Source: Microbacterium sp. (GTDB taxonomy: Bacteria; Actinomycetota; Actinomycetes; Actinomycetales; Microbacteriaceae). Taken from it: DNA of 41,905 nt. Within the stretch, counting starts at the first letter, position 1. Each line of letters starts with the position of its first letter. The stretch covers positions 1 through 41,905 of the forward strand of contig JARBUN010000005.1 of the NCBI GenBank assembly GCA_029239635.1, read 5' to 3'. Under the pieces are notes generated by a model that searched no databases, was not told where the DNA came from, and was given only the letters and a program-made list of their open reading frames with translations. This document shows, piece after piece, positions 7,977-17,193 of this stretch. Position numbers and translations under genes: made by a program.

Positions 7977-8975
7977 ATGACTACCCCCCGTCGCGCTTTG
8001 GTCACCGGTATCACCGGTCAAGATGGCGGCCACATTGCGAGCCTTCTTCATTCCAAGGGTTATGAGGTTTTCGGCCTCATCCGCGGTCAGAACAACCCCC
8101 GTCGCGAAGCGACGCAGGCGGAATTCCCCTACGTCACTCTCATCGAGGGTGATCTGACGGACCCGACCTCGCTGGTGCGTGCTGTCGAGACCAGCGACCC
8201 GGACGAGTTCTACAACCTCGCCGCGATCAGCCACGTCGGCTACTCGTTCAAGAACCCCACCCTCACCGCCGACGTCACCGCCAAGGGCGTACTGAACGCG
8301 TTGGAAGCGGTCCGCATCACAGGACGCGCCCAGAAGACCCGGTTCTACCAGGCCTCGACTTCGGAGATGTTCGGCGGCCTGGACTACAACCGCCCCGGCG
8401 CCGGCTACAACGAGAACTCCCTCTTCCACCCCCGCAGCCCCTACGGCGTCGCCAAGCTCTACGGCCACTGGATCGCCAAGAACTACCGCGAGAGCTACGA
8501 CATGTACGTCGCGTGCGGCATCCTCTTCAACCACGAAGGCGAACGGCGCGGCGTCGAGTTCGTCACCCGCAAGATCACGCACGCCGTCGCCCGCATCAAG
8601 CTCGGCCTACAGACCCACATCGAACTCGGCGACCTGTGGCCCAAGCGCGACTGGGGATACGCCGGCGACTACGTCGAGGGAATGTGGCGCATGCTCCAGC
8701 ACGACGTCCCCGACGACTTCGTGCTCGCCACCGGCGAGACCCACTCCATCGAGGAATTCCTCACCCTCGCGTTCGCCGAGATCGGCATCGACGACTGGAA
8801 GCCCTACGTCGTCCAAAACCCCGCGTTCATGCGCCCCGCCGAAGTCGACATCCTCCTCGGCGACCCGACCAAAGCCGAGTCCGAACTGGGCTGGCGCCGA
8901 CAGGTCGACTTCCCGGGGCTGGTGGCGCGCATGGTCGCGCATGACCTCGAGGAGCAATCCCGGGCCGCACGATGA
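7977..8975 (+). CDS. gmd: GDP-mannose 4,6-dehydratase
   Basis: Short-chain dehydrogenase that converts GDP-D-mannose to GDP-4-keto-6-deoxy-D-mannose, the precursor of GDP-D-rhamnose, GDP-fucose or GDP-deoxytalose. The 332-residue product has the NAD(P) loop GITGQDG (11-17), the catalytic STSEMFG block (127-133) and YGVAK (Tyr156, Lys160). The ATG follows GGAGAATCCTC, and 181 nt separate it from the phosphatase gene, so it may have its own promoter. The first 220 nt or so use many A/T-ending codons, whereas the rest is almost wholly G/C-ending, which hints at a mosaic gene. The partner reductase overlaps by ATGA. Confidence 0.93.
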   Translation: MTTPRRALVTGITGQDGGHIASLLHSKGYEVFGLIRGQNNPRREATQAEFPYVTLIEGDLTDPTSLVRAVETSDPDEFYNLAAISHVGYSFKNPTLTADVTAKGVLNALEAVRITGRAQKTRFYQASTSEMFGGLDYNRPGAGYNENSLFHPRSPYGVAKLYGHWIAKNYRESYDMYVACGILFNHEGERRGVEFVTRKITHAVARIKLGLQTHIELGDLWPKRDWGYAGDYVEGMWRMLQHDVPDDFVLATGETHSIEEFLTLAFAEIGIDDWKPYVVQNPAFMRPAEVDILLGDPTKAESELGWRRQVDFPGLVARMVAHDLEEQSRAAR

Positions 8976-9937
8976 GTCGCGTCGTCGCCGTCGCCGGCGC
9001 GAACGGGTTCGTCGGCTCCCACGTCGCCAAGCTCGCGGCGCAAGAGGGCTACACGGTCTGGGCCATCGGGCGCGAAGCCGAGCCGTCCGCGGTGGTCGCG
9101 CCTCACGTGGAGCGTTACTTCTCAGCGGACCTCGCCGAAGGATGGCCCGTTCACGATGAGGTGGATGCCATCATCCACCTCGCCGGCCTCGCCGCCGTCG
9201 GCCCGTCGTTCACGAATCCCCAGCGCTACCTGGAGGTGAACAGCCGGATCATGACGCATCTCGGCGAGTTCTACCTCACCGCAGGGACCCGTCCGCGGAC
9301 GATCGTGGTGAGCTCCGGAGCGGTCTACGCGCACTCGGCATCCGGAACCGTCGACGAAGAGTGCGAGACCTCCCCGACGAGCCCCTACGTCGTCGCGAAA
9401 CTGCTTGTCGAACAGCAGGCGCACTACTACGCCCAGCGCGGCTTGGACACGGTGGTCGCGCGGCCCTTCAACCACATCGGGCCGGGACAGGGCCGGGGGT
9501 TCATCGTTCCCGATCTGACGGCTGCGGTCGGCAAAGCCGCCCCCGGATCGCCGATCAAGACGGGCAACCTGCGTGCCCAGCGCGACTACACGGACGTCCG
9601 GGATGTGGCGCGCGCGTATCTGACGCTGGCGGCCGCCCCGTCTCACCGACACGACGTCTACAACATCTCGACGGGCGTCCCGCATAGCGGCGAGGAGATC
9701 CTCGAGGTCATCTCCGACACTCTCGGCCGCTCCGGCACCACCACGGTCGTTGACCCCAGCCGTGTCCGTCCGAACGACCCCTCGCGGATCGCGGGAGACT
9801 CGCGGCGCCTCCAGGACGAGTTCGGTTGGATCCCGACCGTCGCGTGGGATCAGTCCATCCGGGACTACATCTCGACAGCGCCGTCATCCGATGACCCCGG
9901 CACGCCCGCAGAGCAGGAAGGAGGCGACTATGAGTGA
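8972..9937 (+). CDS. NAD(P)-dependent sugar epimerase/reductase, likely GDP-6-deoxy-D-mannose reductase
   Basis: An extended short-chain dehydrogenase of 321 residues with the nucleotide loop GANGFVG (9-15), a serine block VVSSGAVYA (112-120) and the Tyr-x3-Lys pair YVVAK (Tyr139, Lys143). Its ATGA overlap with gmd implies that it uses the Gmd product. Reduction at C4 would give GDP-D-rhamnose (Rmd type) or GDP-6-deoxy-D-talose. The sequence looks closer to Rmd than to the fucose synthase Fcl, but the stereochemistry cannot be read from sequence by eye. Confidence 0.85.
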   Translation: MSRVVAVAGANGFVGSHVAKLAAQEGYTVWAIGREAEPSAVVAPHVERYFSADLAEGWPVHDEVDAIIHLAGLAAVGPSFTNPQRYLEVNSRIMTHLGEFYLTAGTRPRTIVVSSGAVYAHSASGTVDEECETSPTSPYVVAKLLVEQQAHYYAQRGLDTVVARPFNHIGPGQGRGFIVPDLTAAVGKAAPGSPIKTGNLRAQRDYTDVRDVARAYLTLAAAPSHRHDVYNISTGVPHSGEEILEVISDTLGRSGTTTVVDPSRVRPNDPSRIAGDSRRLQDEFGWIPTVAWDQSIRDYISTAPSSDDPGTPAEQEGGDYE

Positions 9938-11081
9938 TTCCCCCGATCGCCCCGGCCACGTCGCCATCGCACACGATTATCTGACCCAGCGGGGTGGCGC
10001 CGAGAAGGTGGTGCTCGCCCTGCAGCGGGCGTTCCCGTCGGCTCCGATCTACACGACCCTGTACGAACAAGACACGACCTACCCCGAGTTCTCCGAGTCC
10101 CGCATCATCACGTCGCCCCTGAACGCCGTGAGCTTCTTCCGGCGCTCGCACAGGCTTGCGCTTCCTTTCCTCGCCTGGGCGTCTGGGCGGATCAAAGTGG
10201 ATGCCGACCACACGATCGTCAGCTCTAGCGGGTGGGCTCACGGCTTCCGCACCCGCGGCTCGAAGATCGTCTACTGTTACTCCCCCGCTCGCTGGCTCTA
10301 CCAACCGGCCGCCTACCTCGGAGCGGCGACACGAACTCCCGCCGCCCTCATGCTGCGTGTCCTCTCCCCGTTCCTGAAGCGATGGGATCGGCGGGCTGCG
10401 GGCACGGCGACGAAGTACTTCGCCATCTCGACGGTTGTGCAACAGCGCATCAAGGACACGTACGGGCTCGAGTCGGAGGTGCTCCCGGCACCGCACACGG
10501 TCGACAAGAGCATCGCTCACGAACCCGTCGACCTACGACAGCTGTCCGAGAGCGAAGGGTTCTACCTCTGCATCTCACGCCTTCTCCCGTACAAGAACGT
10601 CGACGTCGTGATCAACGCCTTCAACGAGCTCGGGCTCCCGCTCGTCGTCGTCGGCACCGGCCCGGAGGAGCGTCGCCTGGCGGGACTCGCCGGCGACTCG
10701 GTCGTGATGGTGAAGAACCTCACGGACGGGCAGATCCAGTGGCTCTACGCCCACTGCACCGCGGTCGTATCGTCGAGCTACGAGGACTTCGGACTCACAC
10801 CCATCGAGGGAGCGACACATGGGAAGCCGTCGGTCGTCCTTCGCTGGGGCGGCTTCCTCGACACCATCGTCGAGGGCCGAACGGGCGTGTACTTCGACGA
10901 GCCCACTCCTTCGGCGGTCGCGGAGGCGGTACAGACGTCGCGCGCATCCGAATGGGATGAATCCGCCATTCGTGCGCACGCCGATCTGTTCACGGAAGAG
11001 CACTTCGCACGGCGGCTCCGCGACGAGATCGCGCGCCTGGATGGAGCCTCGGCCTCCTCACGCGTCCACCCCGCCTCATGA
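9930..11081 (+). CDS. Glycosyltransferase family 4 (WbaZ/mannosyltransferase-like)
   Basis: A soluble GT-B glycosyltransferase of 383 residues that would add a sugar, plausibly mannose or rhamnose from GDP, to the lipid-linked repeat unit. The N-terminus IAHDYLTQRGGAEKVV and the block YCYSPARWLYQP are typical of the WbaZ-like group. The C-terminal half has the donor-site E-x7-E in SSYEDFGLTPIE. The ATG at 9930 lies inside the end of the previous gene, with a strong AAGGAGG site at 9918-9924. Longer forms of the frame overlap the reductase without reason. It ends in an ATGA overlap with the next glycosyltransferase. Confidence 0.9.
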   Translation: MSDSPDRPGHVAIAHDYLTQRGGAEKVVLALQRAFPSAPIYTTLYEQDTTYPEFSESRIITSPLNAVSFFRRSHRLALPFLAWASGRIKVDADHTIVSSSGWAHGFRTRGSKIVYCYSPARWLYQPAAYLGAATRTPAALMLRVLSPFLKRWDRRAAGTATKYFAISTVVQQRIKDTYGLESEVLPAPHTVDKSIAHEPVDLRQLSESEGFYLCISRLLPYKNVDVVINAFNELGLPLVVVGTGPEERRLAGLAGDSVVMVKNLTDGQIQWLYAHCTAVVSSSYEDFGLTPIEGATHGKPSVVLRWGGFLDTIVEGRTGVYFDEPTPSAVAEAVQTSRASEWDESAIRAHADLFTEEHFARRLRDEIARLDGASASSRVHPAS

Positions 11082-12247
11082 GCGACGGTGCCATGCCCCC
11101 GCTCAAGGTGGTCTTCGTCGACCACTCCGACGAGCCGGGAGGAGCCGAGTTCGCGCTTGTCCGGCTGCTGCGGGCTCCCCGCGACTGGCGCGTCACGGTC
11201 GCCCTTCCGCCCTCATCGTCCGATGGTGACGACGTCTTCACCACAGGGCTCCCCTCCGACGTCTCGATGATCCGCACCGGGCCTCGGCACGCCGCGCGCA
11301 AGGAGAACGGAACCGGCCTCGGCGCCAACATCGGGCTCGCGACGCGCATCCTCCGCTCCGGGCTGGCCCTTGCCGCTCGCAAGGAGGTTCGCGAGGCGGA
11401 CGTGCTGGTGGCGAATACGACTCGCGCGAGCGTCTACGTCGCGATCACGGCCATCGCGCTCCGCAAGCCTTTCGTCGTCCACATCCGCGACCTCATCTCG
11501 AGCGACGCCATCGGCTCGGCCGCCGCGCTCCTGATGCGGCGACTCGTCCTGCCCCGTGCCACCGGCGTCATCGCCAACTCTCGGGCATCCCTTGCCACGG
11601 TGAAGGATGCCGTCCGAACGAGGAACACCCCCGTCATCCCCAGCCCCGCGGGACTGGAGCCCGTGGCAGCTGACTCCGTCGCGGTGGCTCCCCGTGTCGG
11701 ACGGATCGGCATGGTCGCGCGCATCGACCCGTGGAAGGGCCAGGAGCAGGTGCTGCGGGCTTTCGCCCGTGCGTGCGTCGAGGGCGAGGAGACCCTCGTG
11801 TTCTATGGAGCGCCCGCCTTCGGCCACGAGGAATTCGACCTCGAGCTGCGCGCCCTCGCGCGCGACCTGGGGATCGCGGACCGCGTCGACTTCGCCGGGC
11901 ACACCTCCGATGTCCCGGGTGCCATCGCCACGCTGGACGTCTGCATCCAAGCGTCGACACGCGCGGAGCCCCTCGGACAGAACGTGCTGCAGTATCTCAG
12001 CGCCGGCAAGCCCACCATCGTCTCGGGTGAGGGCGGACCTGTCGAGTGGGTCACCGACCGTCGGAACGGTCTCGTCTTCACTCCTCGCGACGTCGACTCG
12101 CTGAGCGCAGCGATCACGGAGCTCGTCACCGACCGGTCGCTGCGACAGAGTCTCGCAGAGAATGCGGCGCGGACCCCCGATCTGCGCACCGACGAGCGCG
12201 TCGGTGACGAGGTCATGGCGGTCCTCAGAAAGGCGGCTCGCTCGTGA
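11078..12247 (+). CDS. Glycosyltransferase family 4
   Basis: GT-B glycosyltransferase of 389 residues. The N-terminal domain begins VVFVDHSDEPGGAEFALVRL, with the glycine-rich loop expected for acceptor binding. The C-terminal domain has RIDPWKGQEQVLRAF and the donor loop RAEPLGQNVLQYLSAGKP, where the second glutamate of E-x7-E is replaced by glutamine. Translation is coupled on both sides (ATGA and GTGA). Sugar specificity is not deducible; the gmd context suggests a GDP-linked donor for at least one of the three transferases in this run. Confidence 0.88.
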   Translation: MSDGAMPPLKVVFVDHSDEPGGAEFALVRLLRAPRDWRVTVALPPSSSDGDDVFTTGLPSDVSMIRTGPRHAARKENGTGLGANIGLATRILRSGLALAARKEVREADVLVANTTRASVYVAITAIALRKPFVVHIRDLISSDAIGSAAALLMRRLVLPRATGVIANSRASLATVKDAVRTRNTPVIPSPAGLEPVAADSVAVAPRVGRIGMVARIDPWKGQEQVLRAFARACVEGEETLVFYGAPAFGHEEFDLELRALARDLGIADRVDFAGHTSDVPGAIATLDVCIQASTRAEPLGQNVLQYLSAGKPTIVSGEGGPVEWVTDRRNGLVFTPRDVDSLSAAITELVTDRSLRQSLAENAARTPDLRTDERVGDEVMAVLRKAARS

Positions 12248-13314
12248 CCGTCCGCCTCTGCTTCGTCGCCGCGCCCCTCATCGCACGCAGCGGGGTCTAC
12301 AACTCGACGATCGAATTGGTCACCGCCGCGCGCGCAGCGGGCTTGGACTGGACGGCGATCATCGGCGTCTCCCGCAAGGCCTCCGGGTCCGCCACGACGG
12401 CGGACGGCATCCGAGAGTTCGAGATGGAACCCTCCGGCGTTGCCGGTGTGACCCGTCTGCTCCGCCGGCTTCAGGAGTGCGCGGAGTTCCGCGATGCGGA
12501 CCTCGTCGTCAGCATGGTCCCGCAGAGCGACATGGCGCTGTCCCTGTCGCGTCGGACATGGGTCGCATACCTCCGCGGCCTCCCCTGGCCCGCTCCTGGC
12601 GAAAGCTCTCGCGCGAAGTCTGTGCTGTGGCGGACGCTCGAGAAGCTCGCCCTCTCACGAGCCCTGGAGGTGTGGTCGACGACCCGCGTTTTGGCGGCCG
12701 AGGTAGGTGGCAAGGTCGATCGACTCGTGCCCCCCGGTCTGGTTCCTCCCGCCCTCAGCGACGGCGCGCCCCGCGCGGACGCCGACGAGATCGTGTGGGC
12801 TGCACGGTTCTCGGCCGACAAAGATCCCGGCCTCTTCCTCGACGCCCTCTCGGGCATCGACGCGGCCGGGGTCATGTACGGCACCGGTCCGCTCGAGGAG
12901 CACACCCACTCACGAGCACCGCAGAACGTGGATGTCCGCGGCTGGCGCGCGCGGGGTGAGATCTGGGACCGGGCGCGGGCGTACGTCGGCACGTCCCGCC
13001 GGGAAGCCTTCGGCCGCAGTGCCGTCGAGGCGGCGATGCTCGGCATCCCCGTCGTCCTTTCCGATGCCTTCGGGTGCGCCGACATGCTCTTCACCGACGA
13101 GACGCTCCGAGCGGAGATGGTCCTCGACCCGGCCGACGTCGACCGGTGGCGCTCCGTCATCTCACAGCTCGCACACGACGACGAGTTGCACGCGCGCGTG
13201 TCGACACACGTGAAAGCCAACGCCGAGTCGTTGACGATCACCTCGGCCGTCGAGTCGGTCACGGCGGCGAGCGTGGCCGTCCTCGAGGAGACACGACGCG
13301 GTCGGCATCACTGA
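12244..13314 (+). CDS. Glycosyltransferase family 4
   Basis: Third consecutive GT-B glycosyltransferase, 356 residues, starting with GTG in a GTGA overlap. The C-terminal domain carries WAARFSADKDPGLFLDAL and the donor motif E-x7-E in REAFGRSAVEAAMLGIP, followed by the conserved glycine/proline turn. The N-terminal domain is more divergent than in its two neighbours. It is the last gene of the gmd operon; the following 131 nt contain no gene and a CATAAT box at 13414-13419 that may serve the acyltransferase. Confidence 0.88.
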   Translation: MTVRLCFVAAPLIARSGVYNSTIELVTAARAAGLDWTAIIGVSRKASGSATTADGIREFEMEPSGVAGVTRLLRRLQECAEFRDADLVVSMVPQSDMALSLSRRTWVAYLRGLPWPAPGESSRAKSVLWRTLEKLALSRALEVWSTTRVLAAEVGGKVDRLVPPGLVPPALSDGAPRADADEIVWAARFSADKDPGLFLDALSGIDAAGVMYGTGPLEEHTHSRAPQNVDVRGWRARGEIWDRARAYVGTSRREAFGRSAVEAAMLGIPVVLSDAFGCADMLFTDETLRAEMVLDPADVDRWRSVISQLAHDDELHARVSTHVKANAESLTITSAVESVTAASVAVLEETRRGRHH

Positions 13315-13445
13315 CCGTCCTCGGTGAGGCGTCCGCGTGGGGCTTGGGCCCGGCGGACCGGGTGATCGCGAGAGAAACCACCGGCATACAAGAAATCCAG
13401 CCGCAATGAGTCCCGCATAATATCGGGCAGGTGTCAGGGGAAAAC

Positions 13446-15443
13446 GTGGCAATCGATCGTTCGAGAACATTCCGGGGAGACATCCAAGGCCTTCGGGCAA
13501 TCGCCGTCGGCGCTGTCGTCCTGTACCACGCCGGCGTTCCCTTCCTTCCGGGCGGCTATGTCGGCGTCGACATCTTCTTCGTCATCAGCGGCTTCCTCAT
13601 CACTTCGCACCTGCTGGCGAGCCTTGAGCGCCACGGGCGGGTTCCGTTCGCGAGCTTCTACGCGAAGCGCGTCCGCCGCATCCTCCCCGCCTCCTTCGTC
13701 GTCCTGCTGCTTTCCGTCGCTGCGGCGCTGATCTGGTTCCCTCCCCTGCTGATGGAGGAGGTGTGGCGCGGCGCCGTCGCCACGGCGCTGTACGTCCCGA
13801 ACCTCCTCTTCGCCCTCGACGGCACCAATTACCTCGCAGAAAGCACGCCCTCGCTTTTCCAGCATTACTGGTCGTTGGGAATCGAAGAGCAGTTCTACTT
13901 GGTGTGGCCGCTGCTTCTCACTCTCGGCTGGGCCTTCGTGAAATCCAAGAAGGCTCTCGGCATGGTTTTGGCGGCCCTCGTCGTCGTGTCGTTCGTCGCG
14001 TGCGTCCTGCTGACGTTCCAGCTGCAGCCCTGGGCGTTCTTCTCCCTCCCCACCCGAGCATGGGAACTCAGCGTCGGCGGTCTCGTCGCCTTTGCCCTGC
14101 ATCACCGCTCGCGTGTCCTGGAACCGCGAACGGCCGCTGCGGCCGGTTGGATCGGACTGGCGGGGCTCCTGGCATCCGTCTTCCTCTTCACCTCGAAGAC
14201 GCCCTTCCCCGGCTACTGTGCCGCCGTCCCCGTGGTCGCGACCGCCCTGGTCATCCTCGCCGGCGCTACCCCGAGTCGGTACGGTCCGACGGCGCTGCTC
14301 TCGCTGCGCGGAATGATGTTCGTCGGGGCAATCTCCTACTCGCTGTACCTCGTGCACTGGCCGGCGCTGGTGATCCCCCAGGCGGCGGTGGGATACGCCC
14401 ACCCGCTCCCGCTGTGGATCACGCTGCTCATCGCGGCCGCCTGCGTCCCGGCGGCATGGCTCCTCTACCGTTTCGTGGAGGATCCCGCCCGGGGATGGAG
14501 CGTCCTGGTGAAGGCACGTCCGCGCCGCACGCTGTGGGCGGCCGTGGCCGGATCGCTGACCGCGGCGCTGGTCGCCACCGCGGTGTACGTGGTGAGCGAG
14601 AATCGCCCTCTGTACGAGCAACGGTCTGCCGACACCGTGGCCATGACCGTTCCCCCCTCGTTCACGGGATTCGTGCCGGAGAACCTGAGCCCCTCGCTGC
14701 GTCAGGCCTCGTCCGACCAGCCGCGCATCTACGCGGACGGATGCCACCGCTCTTTCGCCCAGGCGACTCTCGCCGACTGCGTCTACGGGGATGCCACGGC
14801 CCCCCGCATCGTGCTCTTCGGGGACTCCCACGCGGCTCAGTGGTTCCCGGCGCTCGAGGGGTGGGCTTCCGAGAAGGGGTACGCGGTCGAGGTGCACACC
14901 AAGAGCTCCTGCCCCTCCGTGGACGCAACGGTCCTTCGCGACGGCGTCCCCTACAACGAATGCACCCAATGGCGTCAGGCCGTCCTGGACCGGATCGCGA
15001 CGGAAGCGCCTGCGCTCGTCCTCATCGCGAACTACGGGACGGCCACGATCAACGTCGACCCCGGGACGACGTATGCCCAGCAATGGGGCGACGCGCTGGC
15101 GTCCACCCTGTCGAAGATCTCCACGCCCGTCGCCGTCATCGCCGACACCCCCAATCTTCAGCAGACGCCGTCGGTGTGCCTGTCCGCGCACCTCAGCGAC
15201 ACCGCGGAATGCGGCCTCCCGAGCACCCAGGCACTTCGCACCGACGCCCGCGACGCCGAGTCCGCAGCCGCCGCATCGGCCGACGCGCCGATGATCGACC
15301 TCACGGACTACCTCTGCTCGGACGTGTGCGAGCCGATCATCGGCGACGCACTCGTCTACCGTGATGCGCATCACCTCACGGCGACGTTCAGCGCGCGGTT
15401 GTCGGGGCCTCTGGGCTCTGCTCTCGACGCGGTTGTTCGGTAG
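13446..15443 (+). CDS. Membrane O-acyltransferase (AT3/OafA type) with C-terminal SGNH domain
   Basis: Membrane acyltransferase of about 665 residues that transfers acetyl or a similar acyl group to an extracellular polysaccharide. The N-terminal AT3 domain (about 5-350) has roughly ten membrane segments, the conserved histidine in YHAG (His28), the GYVGVDIFFVISGFLIT block and KRVRRILPA. After a linker, an outer SGNH hydrolase-like domain has GDSH at 459-462 and the D-x2-H pair in RDAHH (Asp640, His643). Such fusions (OafA, PatA/OatA types) finish O-acetylation outside the membrane. I prefer the GTG at 13446, preceded by AGGGG, over the GTG at 13431. It is transcribed alone. Confidence 0.92.
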   Translation: MAIDRSRTFRGDIQGLRAIAVGAVVLYHAGVPFLPGGYVGVDIFFVISGFLITSHLLASLERHGRVPFASFYAKRVRRILPASFVVLLLSVAAALIWFPPLLMEEVWRGAVATALYVPNLLFALDGTNYLAESTPSLFQHYWSLGIEEQFYLVWPLLLTLGWAFVKSKKALGMVLAALVVVSFVACVLLTFQLQPWAFFSLPTRAWELSVGGLVAFALHHRSRVLEPRTAAAAGWIGLAGLLASVFLFTSKTPFPGYCAAVPVVATALVILAGATPSRYGPTALLSLRGMMFVGAISYSLYLVHWPALVIPQAAVGYAHPLPLWITLLIAAACVPAAWLLYRFVEDPARGWSVLVKARPRRTLWAAVAGSLTAALVATAVYVVSENRPLYEQRSADTVAMTVPPSFTGFVPENLSPSLRQASSDQPRIYADGCHRSFAQATLADCVYGDATAPRIVLFGDSHAAQWFPALEGWASEKGYAVEVHTKSSCPSVDATVLRDGVPYNECTQWRQAVLDRIATEAPALVLIANYGTATINVDPGTTYAQQWGDALASTLSKISTPVAVIADTPNLQQTPSVCLSAHLSDTAECGLPSTQALRTDARDAESAAAASADAPMIDLTDYLCSDVCEPIIGDALVYRDAHHLTATFSARLSGPLGSALDAVVR

Positions 15444-15503
15444 GGGCCGCCGGGACTTGCCGCCCGCACATAGGAGCACCACAGTCCGCCCCTAAAGCGT
15501 CTA

Positions 15504-15520
15504 GATACTGTGACCGGCGA
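15504..15520 (+). promoter_or_regulatory. Possible -10 element giving an almost leaderless transcript
   Basis: GATACT (15504-15509) lies 10 nt before the ATG at 15520, and no ribosome-binding site is present. Transcription starting 6-7 nt after this box would give a leader of only a few bases. No clear -35 is seen, so this rests on one hexamer. Confidence 0.3.
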
Positions 15521-17166
15521 TGAACAGCACGATCGCCCGCAAATACACCATCAGCGCTGTGATCGCCGGCGCCATGGTGGCAGCGATTGCGGCATCGGTC
15601 GTCTGGGCGTCGGACGGTCGTAGCGTGGCTGCCGGGGCGACCACCGCCTCCGAGTCCATGTCGGTGACGAGCCCTTCGCTCGTCTTCGGCACGCCCGCCG
15701 GAGTCGACATCACGATCGCGGGATACGGCGGTTCGCTGCAGTGGACCGTCAAGACCCCGTCGGGGAAGGTCGTCGCGTCAGGGTCGGACCCAAGCGCCCC
15801 CACCGCCACCCTCCGTCCCCAGGTGCCCTCGTCCGGTCTGTACGTGCTGGACGCGACGGATCAGAACGGCGAGGTGACGACGAACTTCCTCGTCACCGGG
15901 CCCGCGCCCTCGACGCCGGACCCGTTCTTCTCCGTCGCCACGCACTGGGGCAAGCAGTCCTTCGCCACCACGACATGGCCACTCGCGAAGACACTTCCTC
16001 TCGTCACCGCCCTGGGGTTCTCACAGGTCAGGGACGAAACATCGTGGGCAAGTGTGGAACCGAATCGTGACTCCTACACGATCCCCGATTTCTCGTCCTC
16101 GTTGTCCGCCGCAACGCAGCAGAGCGGCCTGCACATGATGTTGGTTGCGGCGTACGGGGATCCGCGAGCGTACCCGGAGGACATGAAGGATGCCATGTCG
16201 CCCCCGACCTCGCAGGACGCACGTGACGGCTATGTGAAGTACATCAACACCGCTCTTGACGCCAACCCGCGCATCGACAAGGTCGAGGTCTGGAACGAGT
16301 TCAATCGTCCCAAACGGAACACGAGTTCCTGCCAGAGCGGGGCCTGTTACGCCGCGCTCGTCCAGGCGGTCTCGCAAGGGGTCAAAGCCGCGCACCCCAC
16401 CGTGCAGATCGTGGCCGGCGACACCGCCGGCACCCCGATCTCCTGGTTCCAGCAATTCATCGACGCCGGAGGGCTTTCCTACGCCGACGCCATCTCGACG
16501 CACGGGTACTCGAAGGACACGGGCACCCTCCGTGAGAGCATCACGCACCTGGACGACCTGATCAAACAGCACAACGGAGGTGTCTCGAAGCCCATCATCG
16601 TCAGCGAAGACGGCCTCACGAACGCCCCGGCGGCACCCACGGACTCGAACGTCAGCAGGGTCGATACGCAGCAACAGGCGGCTTCCGGGCTGGTGAAGAT
16701 CTTCGTGACCCTGAAGTCGATTCCAGCGGTGTCGCAGGTCGTCTGGTACGACGCCCTCGACGACGGCACCAACGCCACCGACCCCGAGTCCGATTACGGC
16801 CTGTTCCGTCAGCCGACGCCATCGATCTCCGCCTTCGAGCCCAAGCTCGCTGCCGCGGCCGCGAGCGAGCTCATTCGCCAGCTCAGCGGATACAGCCTCA
16901 CCTCCGCCACAACGCCAGCCCCTGCCGTATCCGAGTTCCTCTTCAACGGACCTGACGGTTCGACACGACGCGTGCTGTGGAAGGACGCTCCCTTCGCGGC
17001 GAAGGATTCGGCTGCCACGAGCGTTCCCGTGACAGCCGGCGGCGGTGACCGAACGACGGTCACCGCCGTCTCCGGGGAGAAGATCCGCGACCTCCCGGCC
17101 GGCGCCTCCACTCTCGACGTCGGCACCCAGCCGATCTACGTCGACGAGAGCCCCTCCGCCGGGTGA
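15520..17166 (+). CDS. Secreted clan GH-A glycoside hydrolase (GH39/GH5-like)
   Basis: A 548-residue exported or membrane-anchored glycosidase. Residues 8-30 form a signal sequence or anchor. An immunoglobulin-like beta domain (about 48-127) precedes a TIM barrel (about 135-465). The acid/base glutamate is in VEVWNEFN (Glu260), followed by STHGY near 326-330 and the nucleophile in PIIVSEDGL (Glu363), the clan GH-A retaining arrangement. A C-terminal beta domain follows. Related Psl-type hydrolases in polysaccharide loci trim the polymer made by their own cluster. The gene converges on the large lyase gene at 17194. Substrate is unknown. Confidence 0.88.
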   Translation: MNSTIARKYTISAVIAGAMVAAIAASVVWASDGRSVAAGATTASESMSVTSPSLVFGTPAGVDITIAGYGGSLQWTVKTPSGKVVASGSDPSAPTATLRPQVPSSGLYVLDATDQNGEVTTNFLVTGPAPSTPDPFFSVATHWGKQSFATTTWPLAKTLPLVTALGFSQVRDETSWASVEPNRDSYTIPDFSSSLSAATQQSGLHMMLVAAYGDPRAYPEDMKDAMSPPTSQDARDGYVKYINTALDANPRIDKVEVWNEFNRPKRNTSSCQSGACYAALVQAVSQGVKAAHPTVQIVAGDTAGTPISWFQQFIDAGGLSYADAISTHGYSKDTGTLRESITHLDDLIKQHNGGVSKPIIVSEDGLTNAPAAPTDSNVSRVDTQQQAASGLVKIFVTLKSIPAVSQVVWYDALDDGTNATDPESDYGLFRQPTPSISAFEPKLAAAAASELIRQLSGYSLTSATTPAPAVSEFLFNGPDGSTRRVLWKDAPFAAKDSAATSVPVTAGGGDRTTVTAVSGEKIRDLPAGASTLDVGTQPIYVDESPSAG

Positions 17167-17187
17167 TCGGTCGGCGGCGGAGGGGCT
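17149..17187. terminator. Bidirectional terminator between glycosidase and lyase genes
   Basis: A perfect 13-bp stem pairs 17149-17161 with 17175-17187, enclosing a 13-nt loop. It includes the last codons and stop of the glycosidase gene and ends 7 nt before the 3' end of the converging lyase gene. The position and the very stable GC stem suit termination of both transcripts, though there is no strong T-run. Confidence 0.65.
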
Positions 17188-17193
17188 TCGCGA

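Noticed and set aside
13434..15482. A 682-codon open frame antisense to the acyltransferase gene
   Set aside because: It mirrors the G/C-ending codon pattern of the acyltransferase gene, its translation is low-complexity and Arg/Gly/Asp-rich with no domain, and the sense strand has clear AT3 and SGNH motifs.
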